Positions 17,434-25,313 are shown, counted from the stretch's first letter. The stretch: DNA of 34,581 nt from Adonisia turfae CCMR0081 (GCF_011009555.1 NZ_QXHD01000004.1:6288193-6322773), one strand, 5' to 3'. A program made the numbers and translations. The notes: generated from the letters alone by a model not told the origin.

Positions 17434-18192
17434 TTACTCAGCCGATTGAGCCGGTTGAGCAGCTTTGAGGTTGTCTAGCAATTCTCCAAAGCTCTCGGGG
17501 GGAACACCAGGGGGAATGAGCAAACCACCGATTAAAAAACTCGGGGTACCGCGTAGTTTCAGTTGTCCAGCTAGAGCCAGGTCGGCATCGATGGCGGCTT
17601 GGGCAGCATCGCTGTTGCGATCGCGCTCAAATTGTTCCATATCCAACCCCATTTGCTCAGCTAGCTCCACGTATAGCTCATCTCCTAATCGTTCTTGATT
17701 GGCAAAGAGGCCTGTGTGATAAAGCCAGAACTGATCTTGCTGAGCAGCAGCCCATGACGCCTTAGATGATGGCACTGCTTCTGGATGAATACTGGTGAGG
17801 GGGAGATGCTTGTACACGTAGAGCACCTCTTCACCGCGTTCTTCCACAAAGTCTTTCATATGGCCCGCTGCAACAGCACAAAACAGACATTCAAAATCGG
17901 AGAACTTGACCACCACCACTTCAGCATCAGGATTACCTTTAGTGGGGGAGCCGCCAATAAATGTAGCCCGATCCATGGATGATAGAACCTGATTGACCTC
18001 ATCCTGACGTTTGCGCCATTCCGCTTCGGCGGACTCAAGCTCAGCTTCAGTTGGGGGGGCTTCCGCCTGTTGCTGGGTTGCGGGCTGTTCCGCCGCAGAG
18101 GGCTGTGCTGAATCAGTCGCAGAGGTACAGCCAATCGGAGCGAGCAAAGTAGCGATCGCAACTGTGCGCATCAAGACGTTTTTGAATGCCAT
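17434..18192 (-). CDS. DsbA-family thiol:disulfide oxidoreductase, probably lipid-anchored
   Basis: This exported thioredoxin-fold protein (Thioredoxin_4/DsbA type) has the active site CLFC (Cys102-Cys105) in VVVVKFSDFECLFC and the cis-Pro segment LRGTPSFLIGG. The N-terminus (MAFKNVLMRTVAIATLLAP, then IGC) is hydrophobic and ends at Cys22. That is lipoprotein-like although Pro at -3 is unusual. Residues about 24-60 are Ala/Gln/Glu-rich, a flexible spacer. ATG 18192 gives 252 aa and a good signal; a GTG at 18231 would put a polar extension ahead of it. It probably forms or reshuffles disulfides outside the cytoplasm. It precedes the acid sugar kinase on the same strand and is divergent from pdxA. 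Confidence 0.88.
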   Translation of the reverse strand: MAFKNVLMRTVAIATLLAPIGCTSATDSAQPSAAEQPATQQQAEAPPTEAELESAEAEWRKRQDEVNQVLSSMDRATFIGGSPTKGNPDAEVVVVKFSDFECLFCAVAAGHMKDFVEERGEEVLYVYKHLPLTSIHPEAVPSSKASWAAAQQDQFWLYHTGLFANQERLGDELYVELAEQMGLDMEQFERDRNSDAAQAAIDADLALAGQLKLRGTPSFLIGGLLIPPGVPPESFGELLDNLKAAQPAQSAE

Positions 18193-18281
18193 GGGAAAGG
18201 ACTGACAGTAGCAACTCACTAACGCTAACACTTTGGTTTATTGTTGGGGAAATTGAGGGGAGTCATCAGGAGGTGTGAGCT

Positions 18282-19298
18282 ATGGGTAATGCTAGACAAA
18301 TCAAGTTATTGGTAACCTTAGGCGACATGGCCGGGATTGGGCCAGAGGTCGTGCTTAAAGCATTACCTGTGGTGCAACAGACAGCACAGCTCACATTGGT
18401 AGGAAATGAGCAACAGTTGATGGCCTGTAGCAAACGGCTAGGGCTACCGTTGACAGACCATCCAATTATCGATGTCCCCTTGGCAGCCGATCAAACGATC
18501 CGTATCGGTCAGGGTGATGCTGTCAGCGGCGATCTTAGTTTTCGCAGCTTGCAAACAGCCATTGGTTATTGCTTAAAAGATGGCTATAGTGGTGTGATCA
18601 CAGCTCCCATTGCCAAATCAGCTTGGTTGGCAGCAGGTCACCATTACCCAGGTCAAACAGAACTACTGGCAGAAATGGCGGAGGTCACGCGGTTTGGCAT
18701 GTTATTTGTGGCACGGTCACCCATGACTGATTGGACCATGCGCACCCTGTTGGCAACCACCCATATCCCTCTGCGTCAGGTGCCTGAGGTGCTGACACCT
18801 GAGGTGCTGACCTTGAAACTGGAACTACTATTAAAATGTTTAGAACGGGATTTTGGGGTAGAGAACCCAAAGGTTGCGATCGCAGGTCTCAACCCCCACA
18901 GCGGTGAACAAGGGCAAATCGGTCGAGAAGAAATAGACTGGCTAATTCCTTGGCTCAACAGTCAACGACAGCGATTTCCCCATGTAACTTTAGAAGGTCC
19001 AGTACCACCAGATACACTGTGGGTAAGCCCAGCAAAAGCCTGGCATCATTTGGAACAACAGGCCCACCATGGCTACTTGGCTTTGTATCATGACCAGGGA
19101 TTGATTCCAGTCAAAATGTTGGCGTTTGACCAAGCCGTAAATACCACCATTGGTCTGCCTTTTATTCGCACTTCCCCCGATCATGGCACCGCCTTTGACA
19201 TCGCTGGTCAAGGTATAGCTCGACCCGATAGCATGGTAGCGGCTATCGACCTTGCCATTGAATTAGCAGTACAACGCCAAGTCAATGGCCACAATTAA
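18282..19298 (+). CDS. pdxA: 4-hydroxythreonine-4-phosphate dehydrogenase (PdxA family)
   Basis: PdxA oxidises 4-phosphohydroxy-L-threonine with NAD in the DXP-dependent route to vitamin B6. The 338-aa protein has the family start VTLGDMAGIGPEVVLKAL. The metal-binding His set is His161 (TTHIPLR), His206 (GLNPHSGEQG) and His270 (YHDQGLIPVK), followed by SPDHGTAFDIAG. HYPGQTELLAEM is the substrate segment. A strong ribosome site AGGAGGTG (18268-18275) sits 6 bases before ATG 18282. Residues 168-177 read PEVLT twice, from a 15-bp tandem repeat. The nearby acid sugar kinase leaves open that this is a PdxA2-type enzyme acting on phosphorylated threonate or erythronate. The biosynthetic role is the simpler reading. 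Confidence 0.92.
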   Translation: MGNARQIKLLVTLGDMAGIGPEVVLKALPVVQQTAQLTLVGNEQQLMACSKRLGLPLTDHPIIDVPLAADQTIRIGQGDAVSGDLSFRSLQTAIGYCLKDGYSGVITAPIAKSAWLAAGHHYPGQTELLAEMAEVTRFGMLFVARSPMTDWTMRTLLATTHIPLRQVPEVLTPEVLTLKLELLLKCLERDFGVENPKVAIAGLNPHSGEQGQIGREEIDWLIPWLNSQRQRFPHVTLEGPVPPDTLWVSPAKAWHHLEQQAHHGYLALYHDQGLIPVKMLAFDQAVNTTIGLPFIRTSPDHGTAFDIAGQGIARPDSMVAAIDLAIELAVQRQVNGHN

Positions 19299-19473
19299 TC
19301 AATGGCTTTTGGTGTTAAAAAAAGCACATAGGGTAACGAGAGAAATCCGTCATTTCCCTGGAGCTTTTTGGGACGTTCTATATAGGGACACGTATTTTTT
19401 TAGGCAATTTTACATGTAAATAAAAAACCCAAAAATCAAGCAAATTCAGTGGTTCAAAGTGGGATTTGATCTG

Positions 19474-19540
19474 TACAATAGCGAGTGACATACAAGTTTT
19501 GTTTCAAGGAACCTTAGGGGACTATCTAGTCCCCTTTTTC
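19474..19540 (+). ncRNA. Possible short RNA ending at an intrinsic terminator
   Basis: A -10-like TACAAT (19474-19479) precedes by about 36 bases a hairpin, AGGGGACTA (19516-19524) with TAGTCCCCT (19527-19535), followed by TTTTTC. The terminator is solid; the promoter lacks a clear -35. The result would be a short RNA of roughly 55 nt. Alternatively the hairpin simply ends the pdxA message, about 220 nt after its stop. Confidence 0.3.
19516..19540 (+). terminator. Intrinsic terminator downstream of pdxA
   Basis: AGGGGAC pairs with GTCCCCT around TATCTA (the arms extend to nine complementary bases), then comes TTTTTC on the plus strand. The minus strand has no T-run, so it works for plus-strand transcripts only. 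Confidence 0.85.
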
Positions 19541-19696
19541 TTAGTCATTTTAGAAACCACTAAGAAATTGCCAGACCGAAGTAGGTTCTAGAACTGTATT
19601 GGAAAAGATGTATACAACCTTAAATTACGCTTACCGTCCTTTCAAGCTGTAACATGACACGTCAACCTAGACTTTGAACAGGTTGGGCATGTATGC

Positions 19697-19798
19697 CAAA
19701 CTGCTGAATGCATATCTCCACAGGAGAGGCTACGCCAACAGCAGTTTGCTGCGCACATAGCTGTTATTATTTATAGCCTTCAGCAATAACTGTTATTG
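19697..19798. repeat. Nested palindromic element, possible cyanobacterial interspersed repeat relic
   Basis: CAAACTGCTG (19697-19706) pairs with CAGCAGTTTG (19739-19748). Within that loop TCTCC (19715-19719) pairs with GGAGA (19723-19727), followed by GAGGCTACGCCAAC. Further on CAATAAC (19784-19790) pairs with GTTATTG (19792-19798). The GGAGAGGCTACGCCAAC word resembles short repeats I know from other cyanobacterial genomes, but only one copy is seen in this window. Confidence 0.5.
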
Positions 19799-19994
19799 GG
19801 GTTGAGATAATTCTTCTAAATGAGCTGACACACCTGATGTAGTATTAGCCAAGCTTAAAAACTCACTACAAGAGAAGGAGATGAATCTTGCTGAGCTTTA
19901 GGAGAAAGATATAGTAAGTTTTCACACGTCGTCTGTATACTCATCGACTTTCACGTTTATCGTCCCAAATATCGATAAGATCTTTGAAAATACT

Positions 19995-20040
19995 GAGAGA
20001 CTCGCAAAGTTCTAAATCATTGATTTCGTGAGAGTCTCTT
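19995..20040 (-). terminator. Stem-loop after DUF72 gene, possible terminator
   Basis: AGAGACTC (19996-20003) pairs with GAGTCTCT (20032-20039), and AAATCA pairs with TGATTT inside the loop (20014-20026). On the minus strand it lies 15 bases past the DUF72 stop, but the following tract (AGTATTTTC) is only weakly U-rich. Confidence 0.4.
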
Positions 20041-20053
20041 GGGCTCTGCCTCT

Positions 20054-20971
20054 TCAAAACAATCCTAACTGCTGAGGTGGCGATTGAATCAACGACCAAG
20101 GCAACGGCGGCACATCCACACCTGCTTTTTCTAGCTGCTCCTGAAAATAGCGAGCAATGGCTGGTGACTTTGCTTCGTGGGGACAATGTACAAAAAAATA
20201 AACCGAGATACCTTGAGCTAACCAATCTCCTACCTGCTGCACCCAGCCTTTTAAAAAATCACGATTGCGATCCAGATCAGGGTGACTGATGTAGCGCACC
20301 AGCACCAATGGGGCAGTCGCTGCTGGCAGCAAAGGAACCCGAGGCTTTTTACGTTCAGAGCGTAGTTGCGGGTCCTCTGCTAGATTACTCCAGGTATAAA
20401 TCGGACGAGTGTCCAACAAGACTCGACCTACACTCCATCGAGTTAATAGCTCGTCTAGCCGCTCTAAGTGAGGAGATTTAAACCAATCTAAATGACGGAC
20501 TTCTAACGATAAAGGACATTGCTGATGAGGCCAGTTCGCCACAAACTTAGACAAGTCTGCAAACAACCTGGGGCTATATCTCGGCGGCAGCTGTGCAAAT
20601 ATTGGCCCCAGCTTTGACCCCAGCCCCTGCATCAATGTGAGGAAATCCAGAGCAGCAGACCGTTGCGGCATTAACTCACCACTGTGGGTGACTGTACGAG
20701 GCAGTTTTGGACAAAACCGAAATGCATCAGGCGTATTTTCAGCCCAGCGCTGCACCGTCTCTGATATCGGAATTGAATAGAAAGTGGTATTGCCTTCAAC
20801 GCAGGTCATGCGATCGCCATAGAGACGCAAAAAATCGCTAGCACGACTGCCCTTCGGATAAAAATCTCCGAGCCATTCCCTACAAGCCCATACGGCACAG
20901 CCGATGCGAAAATCTGCCAATTGTTCTGTTCCTAAAAGCGTTGAATCCCAATTCTGGTGAGCTATTCCCAC
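20054..20971 (-). CDS. DUF72 domain protein (YecE-like)
   Basis: This 305-aa TIM-barrel-like protein has the DUF72 pattern. It begins with FRIGCAVWACREWLGDFYP, where the family usually has GTSGW..W...FYP. Then come FLRLYGDRMTCVEGNTTFYSIP, TPDAFRFCPKLPRTVTH, LGPIFAQLPPRYSP and VLVRYISHPDL, and it ends QLGLF. The biochemical function of DUF72 is not established. The frame opens with GTG 20971, one base after the glutaredoxin stop, which points to translational coupling. No ATG fits as well before the conserved domain. No signal peptide is seen, so it is cytoplasmic. Confidence 0.88.
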   Translation of the reverse strand: MGIAHQNWDSTLLGTEQLADFRIGCAVWACREWLGDFYPKGSRASDFLRLYGDRMTCVEGNTTFYSIPISETVQRWAENTPDAFRFCPKLPRTVTHSGELMPQRSAALDFLTLMQGLGSKLGPIFAQLPPRYSPRLFADLSKFVANWPHQQCPLSLEVRHLDWFKSPHLERLDELLTRWSVGRVLLDTRPIYTWSNLAEDPQLRSERKKPRVPLLPAATAPLVLVRYISHPDLDRNRDFLKGWVQQVGDWLAQGISVYFFVHCPHEAKSPAIARYFQEQLEKAGVDVPPLPWSLIQSPPQQLGLF

Positions 20972-20972
20972 C

Positions 20973-21281
20973 CTATGCCACTTGGGTTAAAAGAAGGTCA
21001 AGCTGGCCTTTGCTATCAAGAGCATACAGGTCATCACAGCCACCAACGTGATGATCATTGATAAAAATCTGAGGCACACTGCGGCGCTGATTAGACCGTT
21101 CCGCCATCTTGATACGGGCTGCCTCATCACCATCAATTTTATATTCCGTAAAATTCACCCCTTTCCACCACAGCAGTAGCTTGGCGCGGATACAGTAGGG
21201 GCAGATCTGCCATGTATAGATTTCCACATTTGCCTTTACAGTATCAGGGTTGCGACCTAGCAAACGGTTGAGCAATTCCAT
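20973..21281 (-). CDS. grxC: Glutaredoxin 3-type dithiol glutaredoxin
   Basis: This 102-aa cytoplasmic thiol reductant works with glutathione. The active site CPYC (Cys27-Cys30) sits in IYTWQICPYCIRAKLLL. The cis-Pro segment RRSVPQIFIN (Pro70) and the glutathione-binding GGCDDLYAL (residues 80-88) are both present. I choose ATG 21281; a GTG at 21326 would add 15 residues without family similarity. It is followed after one base by the DUF72 gene, so the two probably share a message. The last residues LLLTQVA are a normal ending. Confidence 0.94.
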   Translation of the reverse strand: MELLNRLLGRNPDTVKANVEIYTWQICPYCIRAKLLLWWKGVNFTEYKIDGDEAARIKMAERSNQRRSVPQIFINDHHVGGCDDLYALDSKGQLDLLLTQVA

Positions 21282-21709
21282 GGTGTGCGTCCCTAGACAA
21301 TAGATCTGCACTAACGTCGTATTCACAGCGCTAGTATCTATATGGTAAATCTTTTTTAGGTGGTCGAAACTCTTTGCAAACCCTTGACAATAATGATACC
21401 GAATAGATCAGTACTGGGATATGAACTTAAACACGACCAGGGCATGATCATCGTCACAACTCAGACTAAATTTCCCTGGCACAATTAAGTCATTAAGGAA
21501 TAACGCTTACTGCGGCTCCCACTTCGGTGGGGGCCCTTTTTGTATGCACCCCAAATGGGAGCATGCCAACTAGCATTGTGTAGGCTGAAGTACTTCAATA
21601 TCCTGATTAATTGACACAACTCAGGACTTTTTTCCTCATCTATCAAATCTTGATAAGTATGTCGGTAAATCTTCGGTAGGCTGAGGGCTGCCCTAATTAA
21701 CATGAGTCT
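21282..21709. other. 428-base intergenic region with a strong terminator and no clear gene
   Basis: The region separates the glutaredoxin gene (-) from the acyltransferase gene (+). It holds a plus-strand intrinsic terminator at 21514-21541, which cannot belong to any plus-strand gene upstream (the nearest is pdxA, 2.2 kb away). Something short must be transcribed here. A TTGACA word is at about 21384-21389. CCAGGG near 21437 and CCCTGG near 21474 could pair. I see no coding frame I trust. Confidence 0.6.
21514..21541 (+). terminator. Intrinsic terminator with TTCG tetraloop
   Basis: GGCTCCCAC (21514-21522) pairs with GTGGGGGCC (21527-21535) with one G-U pair, capped by the stable loop TTCG and followed by C and five T. 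This is a textbook plus-strand terminator. Confidence 0.92.
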
Positions 21710-22531
21710 ATGCCCGGTAGCAGCTATGACATTGAATCAGCGCTGTCAGAACGTGATCCTCAAGTAATCGCATCGTTAATGCCCAAGTGGGAATGGTTTT
21801 ACAACCATTACTTTCGTACCCGTACCGATGGCTGGCACCATGTACCCAAACAGGCTCTATTTGTTGGCTCTCACAATGGCGGACTGGCGGCCCCTGATCT
21901 ATTAATGATGATGGTGGACTGGTTTCGCCGCTTTGGTTACGAGCGACCGATGTATGGCCTAATGCATGCCAAAATCTGGCAGGTGAATCCTGATTTGGCA
22001 AAGCTGGCTAGTCAATGTGGTGCTGTACCGGCTCAACCTAAGTTTGCGATCGCAGCTCTCCAACGCGGTGCCAGCGTCCTGGTTTTTCCAGGTGGAGCCC
22101 AAGACGTCTTTCGTCCCCACCGCGAGCGACACCAAATCCAACTGATGGGACGTACCGGTTTTATCAAACTTGCCCTCAGGGAGCGCGTCCCCATCGTACC
22201 GGTGATTTCCACAGGTGCCCACGACACTTTTATAGTTCTGGAAAACTGCTACGAACAAGCCAAATGGCTTAACCAGCAAGGTCTTCTACCCTGGTTTCAA
22301 GACATCGATCCAGAAGTTTTTCCAATTTATCTAGGGCTCCCCTGGGGCTTGGCCCTTGGCCCCTTGCCCCATATTCCATGGCCCAACCAAATCCAAACCC
22401 GTGTGTGTCCTCCCATTATGTTTGAACGCACAGGTCGTGCTGCTGCCCAGGACAAGGCATATGTTCAAGAATGCTATGGGCAAGTTGTCGACCAAATGCA
22501 ACAAAATCTTGACCAATTAATTGAAACGTAA
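21710..22531 (+). CDS. Lysophospholipid/glycerolipid acyltransferase family protein
   Basis: This 273-aa protein of the PlsC/DGAT-like superfamily transfers an acyl group to a glycerolipid or other alcohol acceptor. The catalytic His motif is GSHNGGLAAPD (His55, Asp63). The family's FPEG block appears as VFPGGAQDVFRP (residues 125-136). LMGRTGFIKLALRERVPIVPV follows and is typical of the bacterial DGAT/hemolysin-like branch. There is no obvious transmembrane helix; it may bind the membrane face. Start ATG 21710 gives MPGSSYDIE; an ATG at 21701 is in another frame. A HIP1 site lies at 22046. Acyl acceptor and product are unknown. Confidence 0.85.
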   Translation: MPGSSYDIESALSERDPQVIASLMPKWEWFYNHYFRTRTDGWHHVPKQALFVGSHNGGLAAPDLLMMMVDWFRRFGYERPMYGLMHAKIWQVNPDLAKLASQCGAVPAQPKFAIAALQRGASVLVFPGGAQDVFRPHRERHQIQLMGRTGFIKLALRERVPIVPVISTGAHDTFIVLENCYEQAKWLNQQGLLPWFQDIDPEVFPIYLGLPWGLALGPLPHIPWPNQIQTRVCPPIMFERTGRAAAQDKAYVQECYGQVVDQMQQNLDQLIET

Positions 22532-22567
22532 GGAGGGCCGACAGCAACTACCCTCCAAAACAAATAT

Positions 22568-23557
22568 CTATTGGCAGTTGCTGGGTGGTAAGGCAGGCCC
22601 GGCATTTATACGAGAAAAATCATTGAGTTCCAGGGTAGCGCTAGCGTAATAGCGCTTACCTTCATCACCACGGGTACGACGCACCCGCAGAAATGTAGCC
22701 GGTCCCCAAAAAGTAAAGTCTTCGCCCAGGTCACGGGTAACACCATCAAACGGATAGGCTTGCCCGCTCACCGTGTTACCACTAACTCGGCCAGTTACAC
22801 AGATAGCTTCGCCATCAATGTAACTATAGGACCCAATAATCTCATCGCCTGTCTTGCGAAAAACAAACAGAACGCCACCTCGACTCAGTAACTCCTGCTC
22901 AGAATAGGCCCGATCCTCAGCGGCCCCTGAAACATACCGATAATTACCATCAGCAAGGCCAGCAATCGTGTCATAAAACGTCGGGGGTGTAGCAGCAGGG
23001 CTACCAGTAGAGCTACCAGTAGCACCACTGGGGGCTGGACTATCCAGATCAGGCAGCTCTGAACGAGATCGAGTACCACTGAGATCAGGTAGTTCTGCCG
23101 CAGCGGGCGGGCGGGGCTCAGGACGAGCCACTGGACGAGCAACCGTCTCAGCACGACAAATCAACGTACTATTAACGGGCGCAAACCCTTCTGGATCATC
23201 AAATCCAACCAATTCTTGATAGTACGTATCATTGGTTAGCAACAGCTGTCGCACCCGATCAATAGACTGATTTGGGAACACCAATGTTCGCTCTGAGGTA
23301 AGAACAGCTTCTACGGGACCAGGAACAAATGTCCCCAATTGCTCATAAGATACTTCGGTTGTCCCCTCAGCTTCCCTTAGGGTGATAAACGTCCGCATTC
23401 CCAATGGATTAGGCGCACCTGTACTAGGGTCATAACTGCAAACAATGATGGGGCCAGGCTGTGCTTGTAGTGGTTGGTTAATGGCATCTTTACCTATAAC
23501 AGTTGCAATGGAAGCGAACAATGCTAACGGGAATACATGCTTACAGCGACCAACCAT
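22568..23557 (-). CDS. Exported cyanobacterial protein of unknown function, two domains with Pro-rich linker
   Basis: I do not recognise a named family. The 329-aa protein starts with a signal peptide (residues about 1-32, PLALFASIATVIG core, QPLQAQ cleavage area). An N-terminal domain (about 35-135) has paired Cys at 40 and 134. A low-complexity Pro/Ala/Ser linker (about 138-192) contains LPDL twice. A C-terminal domain (about 193-329) begins FYDTIAGLADGNYRYVSG and has GGVLFVFRKTGDEIIGSYSY and CVTGRVSGNTVSGQAYPFDG. This last part looks like a conserved beta-rich domain found in other cyanobacterial exported proteins. It is divergent from the kinase-VanY gene across 298 bases. Its stop is 36 bases from that of the convergent acyltransferase gene. 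Confidence 0.75.
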   Translation of the reverse strand: MVGRCKHVFPLALFASIATVIGKDAINQPLQAQPGPIIVCSYDPSTGAPNPLGMRTFITLREAEGTTEVSYEQLGTFVPGPVEAVLTSERTLVFPNQSIDRVRQLLLTNDTYYQELVGFDDPEGFAPVNSTLICRAETVARPVARPEPRPPAAAELPDLSGTRSRSELPDLDSPAPSGATGSSTGSPAATPPTFYDTIAGLADGNYRYVSGAAEDRAYSEQELLSRGGVLFVFRKTGDEIIGSYSYIDGEAICVTGRVSGNTVSGQAYPFDGVTRDLGEDFTFWGPATFLRVRRTRGDEGKRYYASATLELNDFSRINAGPALPPSNCQ

Positions 23558-23855
23558 GGAAAATAGCTCTCTATAGACAACGGCTCAAACCAATTTTCCA
23601 ACCAGAACCGTACCTTGAGTTAAGGCATAACAGACTAATTGGAGACTAAAAGAATTCTATGGGTTAAAGGCCACCTGGTAATGTTCAACGGACAATGTTA
23701 GTGAATGCATCCGCGCCATTGCTGATTCAAAGGATAAATCGATCTATAAAACTTGCCACTAGCTCAAATTGGATAGACGTAACCATACCGAGGATCAGCC
23801 ATGCCCATCCTAAATATAGCCACCTTGCAGACCTAGACAGAAAAGCCTACTCACC

Positions 23856-25313
23856 ATGAAGCTTGCCCATCGTTTTGAAATACTAGAAGTTCTGGATCAA
23901 GGTGGCTATGGCATTACCTATCGGGCAATTGACCATCACCAGCCCAGTCACCCCCAATGCGTAATTAAGCAGCTGATCCACACTAGCCCCAAAGTTTTAG
24001 GAATGTTGCGCCAAGAGGCCAACACCTTAGAAAAAATAGGTGTACATTCTCGTATTCCGAAGCTCCTGGCTTACTTCGATGAGGGCAATAAGTTCTACAT
24101 TGCTCAAGAAATGATCCATGGCCATGACCTGCGACAAGAAATCAAGACAAGCAACCGACTAGACGAAAGCTACGTCACAAAATTGTTGAAGGATATTTTG
24201 ACTGTGCTGGCATTTGTTCATCAGCATCGAACCATTCATCGCGATATTAAGCCAGCCAATTTGATTCGCCAAACCAATAACGGCGACATCTGCCTGATCA
24301 ATTTTGGGGTGGTCAAAACCCTAAGCAACAGTCAGATCGATCACAACGGCAAGATAACAACCACGGTCAAAGTTGGTACAGCGGGCTATACTTCTCCCGA
24401 ACAAGCACGGGGTAAACCCTGCTACGCCAGTGATCTCTATTCCGTTGGCATGGTAGTGATTGCGGCACTCACCAACATTCATCCACAACAATTAAATATT
24501 CATCCCATCACGCATCAGGTGCAATGGGCTAATGAGACTATTAGTCCAGCCCTTGAAACCTTTATTAAACGACTCATAGAGCCTAATCCCAAAAACCGCT
24601 ATAAGACTGCGGTCGAAGCTCTCAAAGCGCTTGAAAGAACAATTACAGGCATTCGCGTTGGGCAAGATAGCCGCCTGCCAACCCATGTTGCGGCGGGCGT
24701 CTTACCACCGGTAGATGCTAAACCGACAACAAAACCTGTGAAATTAATCCCACCTAAGATTATTTTAAAAGTCATAGGTTTTGTCACAGCAGTTTTGATC
24801 GTGCTCGGGTTTGGCGTCAAAGGTTATCAATGGGCCGCCTATAACATCAGTCGAAAATGGGATACTGTGACCGCCGCCCCGAGAGGCTATGATGAAGCCA
24901 AACGAGGAGAGTTGGTAGCCCTGTTAGACGACGGCAGCATTCAAGCCAGGCCTGATATGGTAGACGCTTTTTGGAGCATGGTGGCTGCAGCCAAAAACGA
25001 AGGTGTTGAACTACTTCCTTTAGCAGGATATCTCTCGTTATCTGAACAACGTCGACGGCTTCAAGAGAGAACAGATATAGATGTTAACCAGTGGCTTAAA
25101 AAAAGTGATTATCATACTGGGTATGCCGTGGCCATTGGCGACAAAAACGCTGATGAGAGTACTGACTGGGACATTAGTTTTAATCAGACCGATGCATATC
25201 GCTGGCTGAAGCGATATGCAAAAAACTATGGTTTTGAGCTGTCATATCCCCAGGGTAATCCGGCAGGAGAAGATGAACCCTGGCATTGGCGATACAGCAA
25301 GGGGTTACGATAA
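23856..25313 (+). CDS. Transmembrane Ser/Thr kinase-like protein fused to a VanY-type peptidase domain, both with altered catalytic residues
   Basis: This 485-aa protein has three parts. Residues 7-260 form a Hanks-type kinase domain: glycine loop DQGGYGITY (14-22), Lys38 in VIKQL, Glu54, catalytic loop HRDIKPAN (128-135), and activation-segment end TSPEQARG. The DFG motif is NFG (Asn149, codon AAT), so the metal-binding Asp is missing. Residues about 302-322 form a single transmembrane helix. Residues about 340-485 match the VanY D-Ala-D-Ala carboxypeptidase fold found in cyanobacteria. There the pattern SxHxxGxAxD reads SDYHTGYAVA: Tyr419 replaces the first zinc His and Ala426 the zinc Asp. 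The final ExxH (EPWH, 474-477) remains. I infer a wall-binding receptor or pseudoenzyme rather than an active peptidase. It is divergent from an exported protein gene. Confidence 0.85.
   Translation: MKLAHRFEILEVLDQGGYGITYRAIDHHQPSHPQCVIKQLIHTSPKVLGMLRQEANTLEKIGVHSRIPKLLAYFDEGNKFYIAQEMIHGHDLRQEIKTSNRLDESYVTKLLKDILTVLAFVHQHRTIHRDIKPANLIRQTNNGDICLINFGVVKTLSNSQIDHNGKITTTVKVGTAGYTSPEQARGKPCYASDLYSVGMVVIAALTNIHPQQLNIHPITHQVQWANETISPALETFIKRLIEPNPKNRYKTAVEALKALERTITGIRVGQDSRLPTHVAAGVLPPVDAKPTTKPVKLIPPKIILKVIGFVTAVLIVLGFGVKGYQWAAYNISRKWDTVTAAPRGYDEAKRGELVALLDDGSIQARPDMVDAFWSMVAAAKNEGVELLPLAGYLSLSEQRRRLQERTDIDVNQWLKKSDYHTGYAVAIGDKNADESTDWDISFNQTDAYRWLKRYAKNYGFELSYPQGNPAGEDEPWHWRYSKGLR

Larger units (their letters stand above)
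19299..20053. other. 755-base gene-poor region after pdxA
   Basis: No convincing gene is present. It holds a plus-strand terminator hairpin (19516-19540) with a TACAAT box about 40 bases upstream, a nested palindromic segment (19697-19798), and a stem-loop that could end the DUF72 transcript (19995-20040). The AT content is higher than in flanking genes. A very short frame with a good ribosome site (AAGGAG before ATG near 19880) closes after six codons. Confidence 0.6.

Noticed and set aside
18783..18812. 15-bp tandem duplication in pdxA giving PEVLTPEVLT
   Set aside because: The repeat is exact apart from the last base, but the local protein length seems normal for PdxA (HIPLRxVP followed by LTPE), so there is no sign of an insertion or damage.
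19941..20056. Minus-strand frame ending ELCESLSIFKDLIDIWDDKRES just past the DUF72 stop
   Set aside because: It reads a little like protein, but most of its frame overlaps the DUF72 gene out of phase and I recognise no family. It could be a gene remnant; not supported enough to annotate.
22532..22583. GGAGGG/CCCTCC and CAGCAACT/AGTTGCTG pairings between the acyltransferase and exported-protein genes
   Set aside because: The two pairings interleave and exclude each other, and no T-run follows on either strand, so I do not call a terminator.
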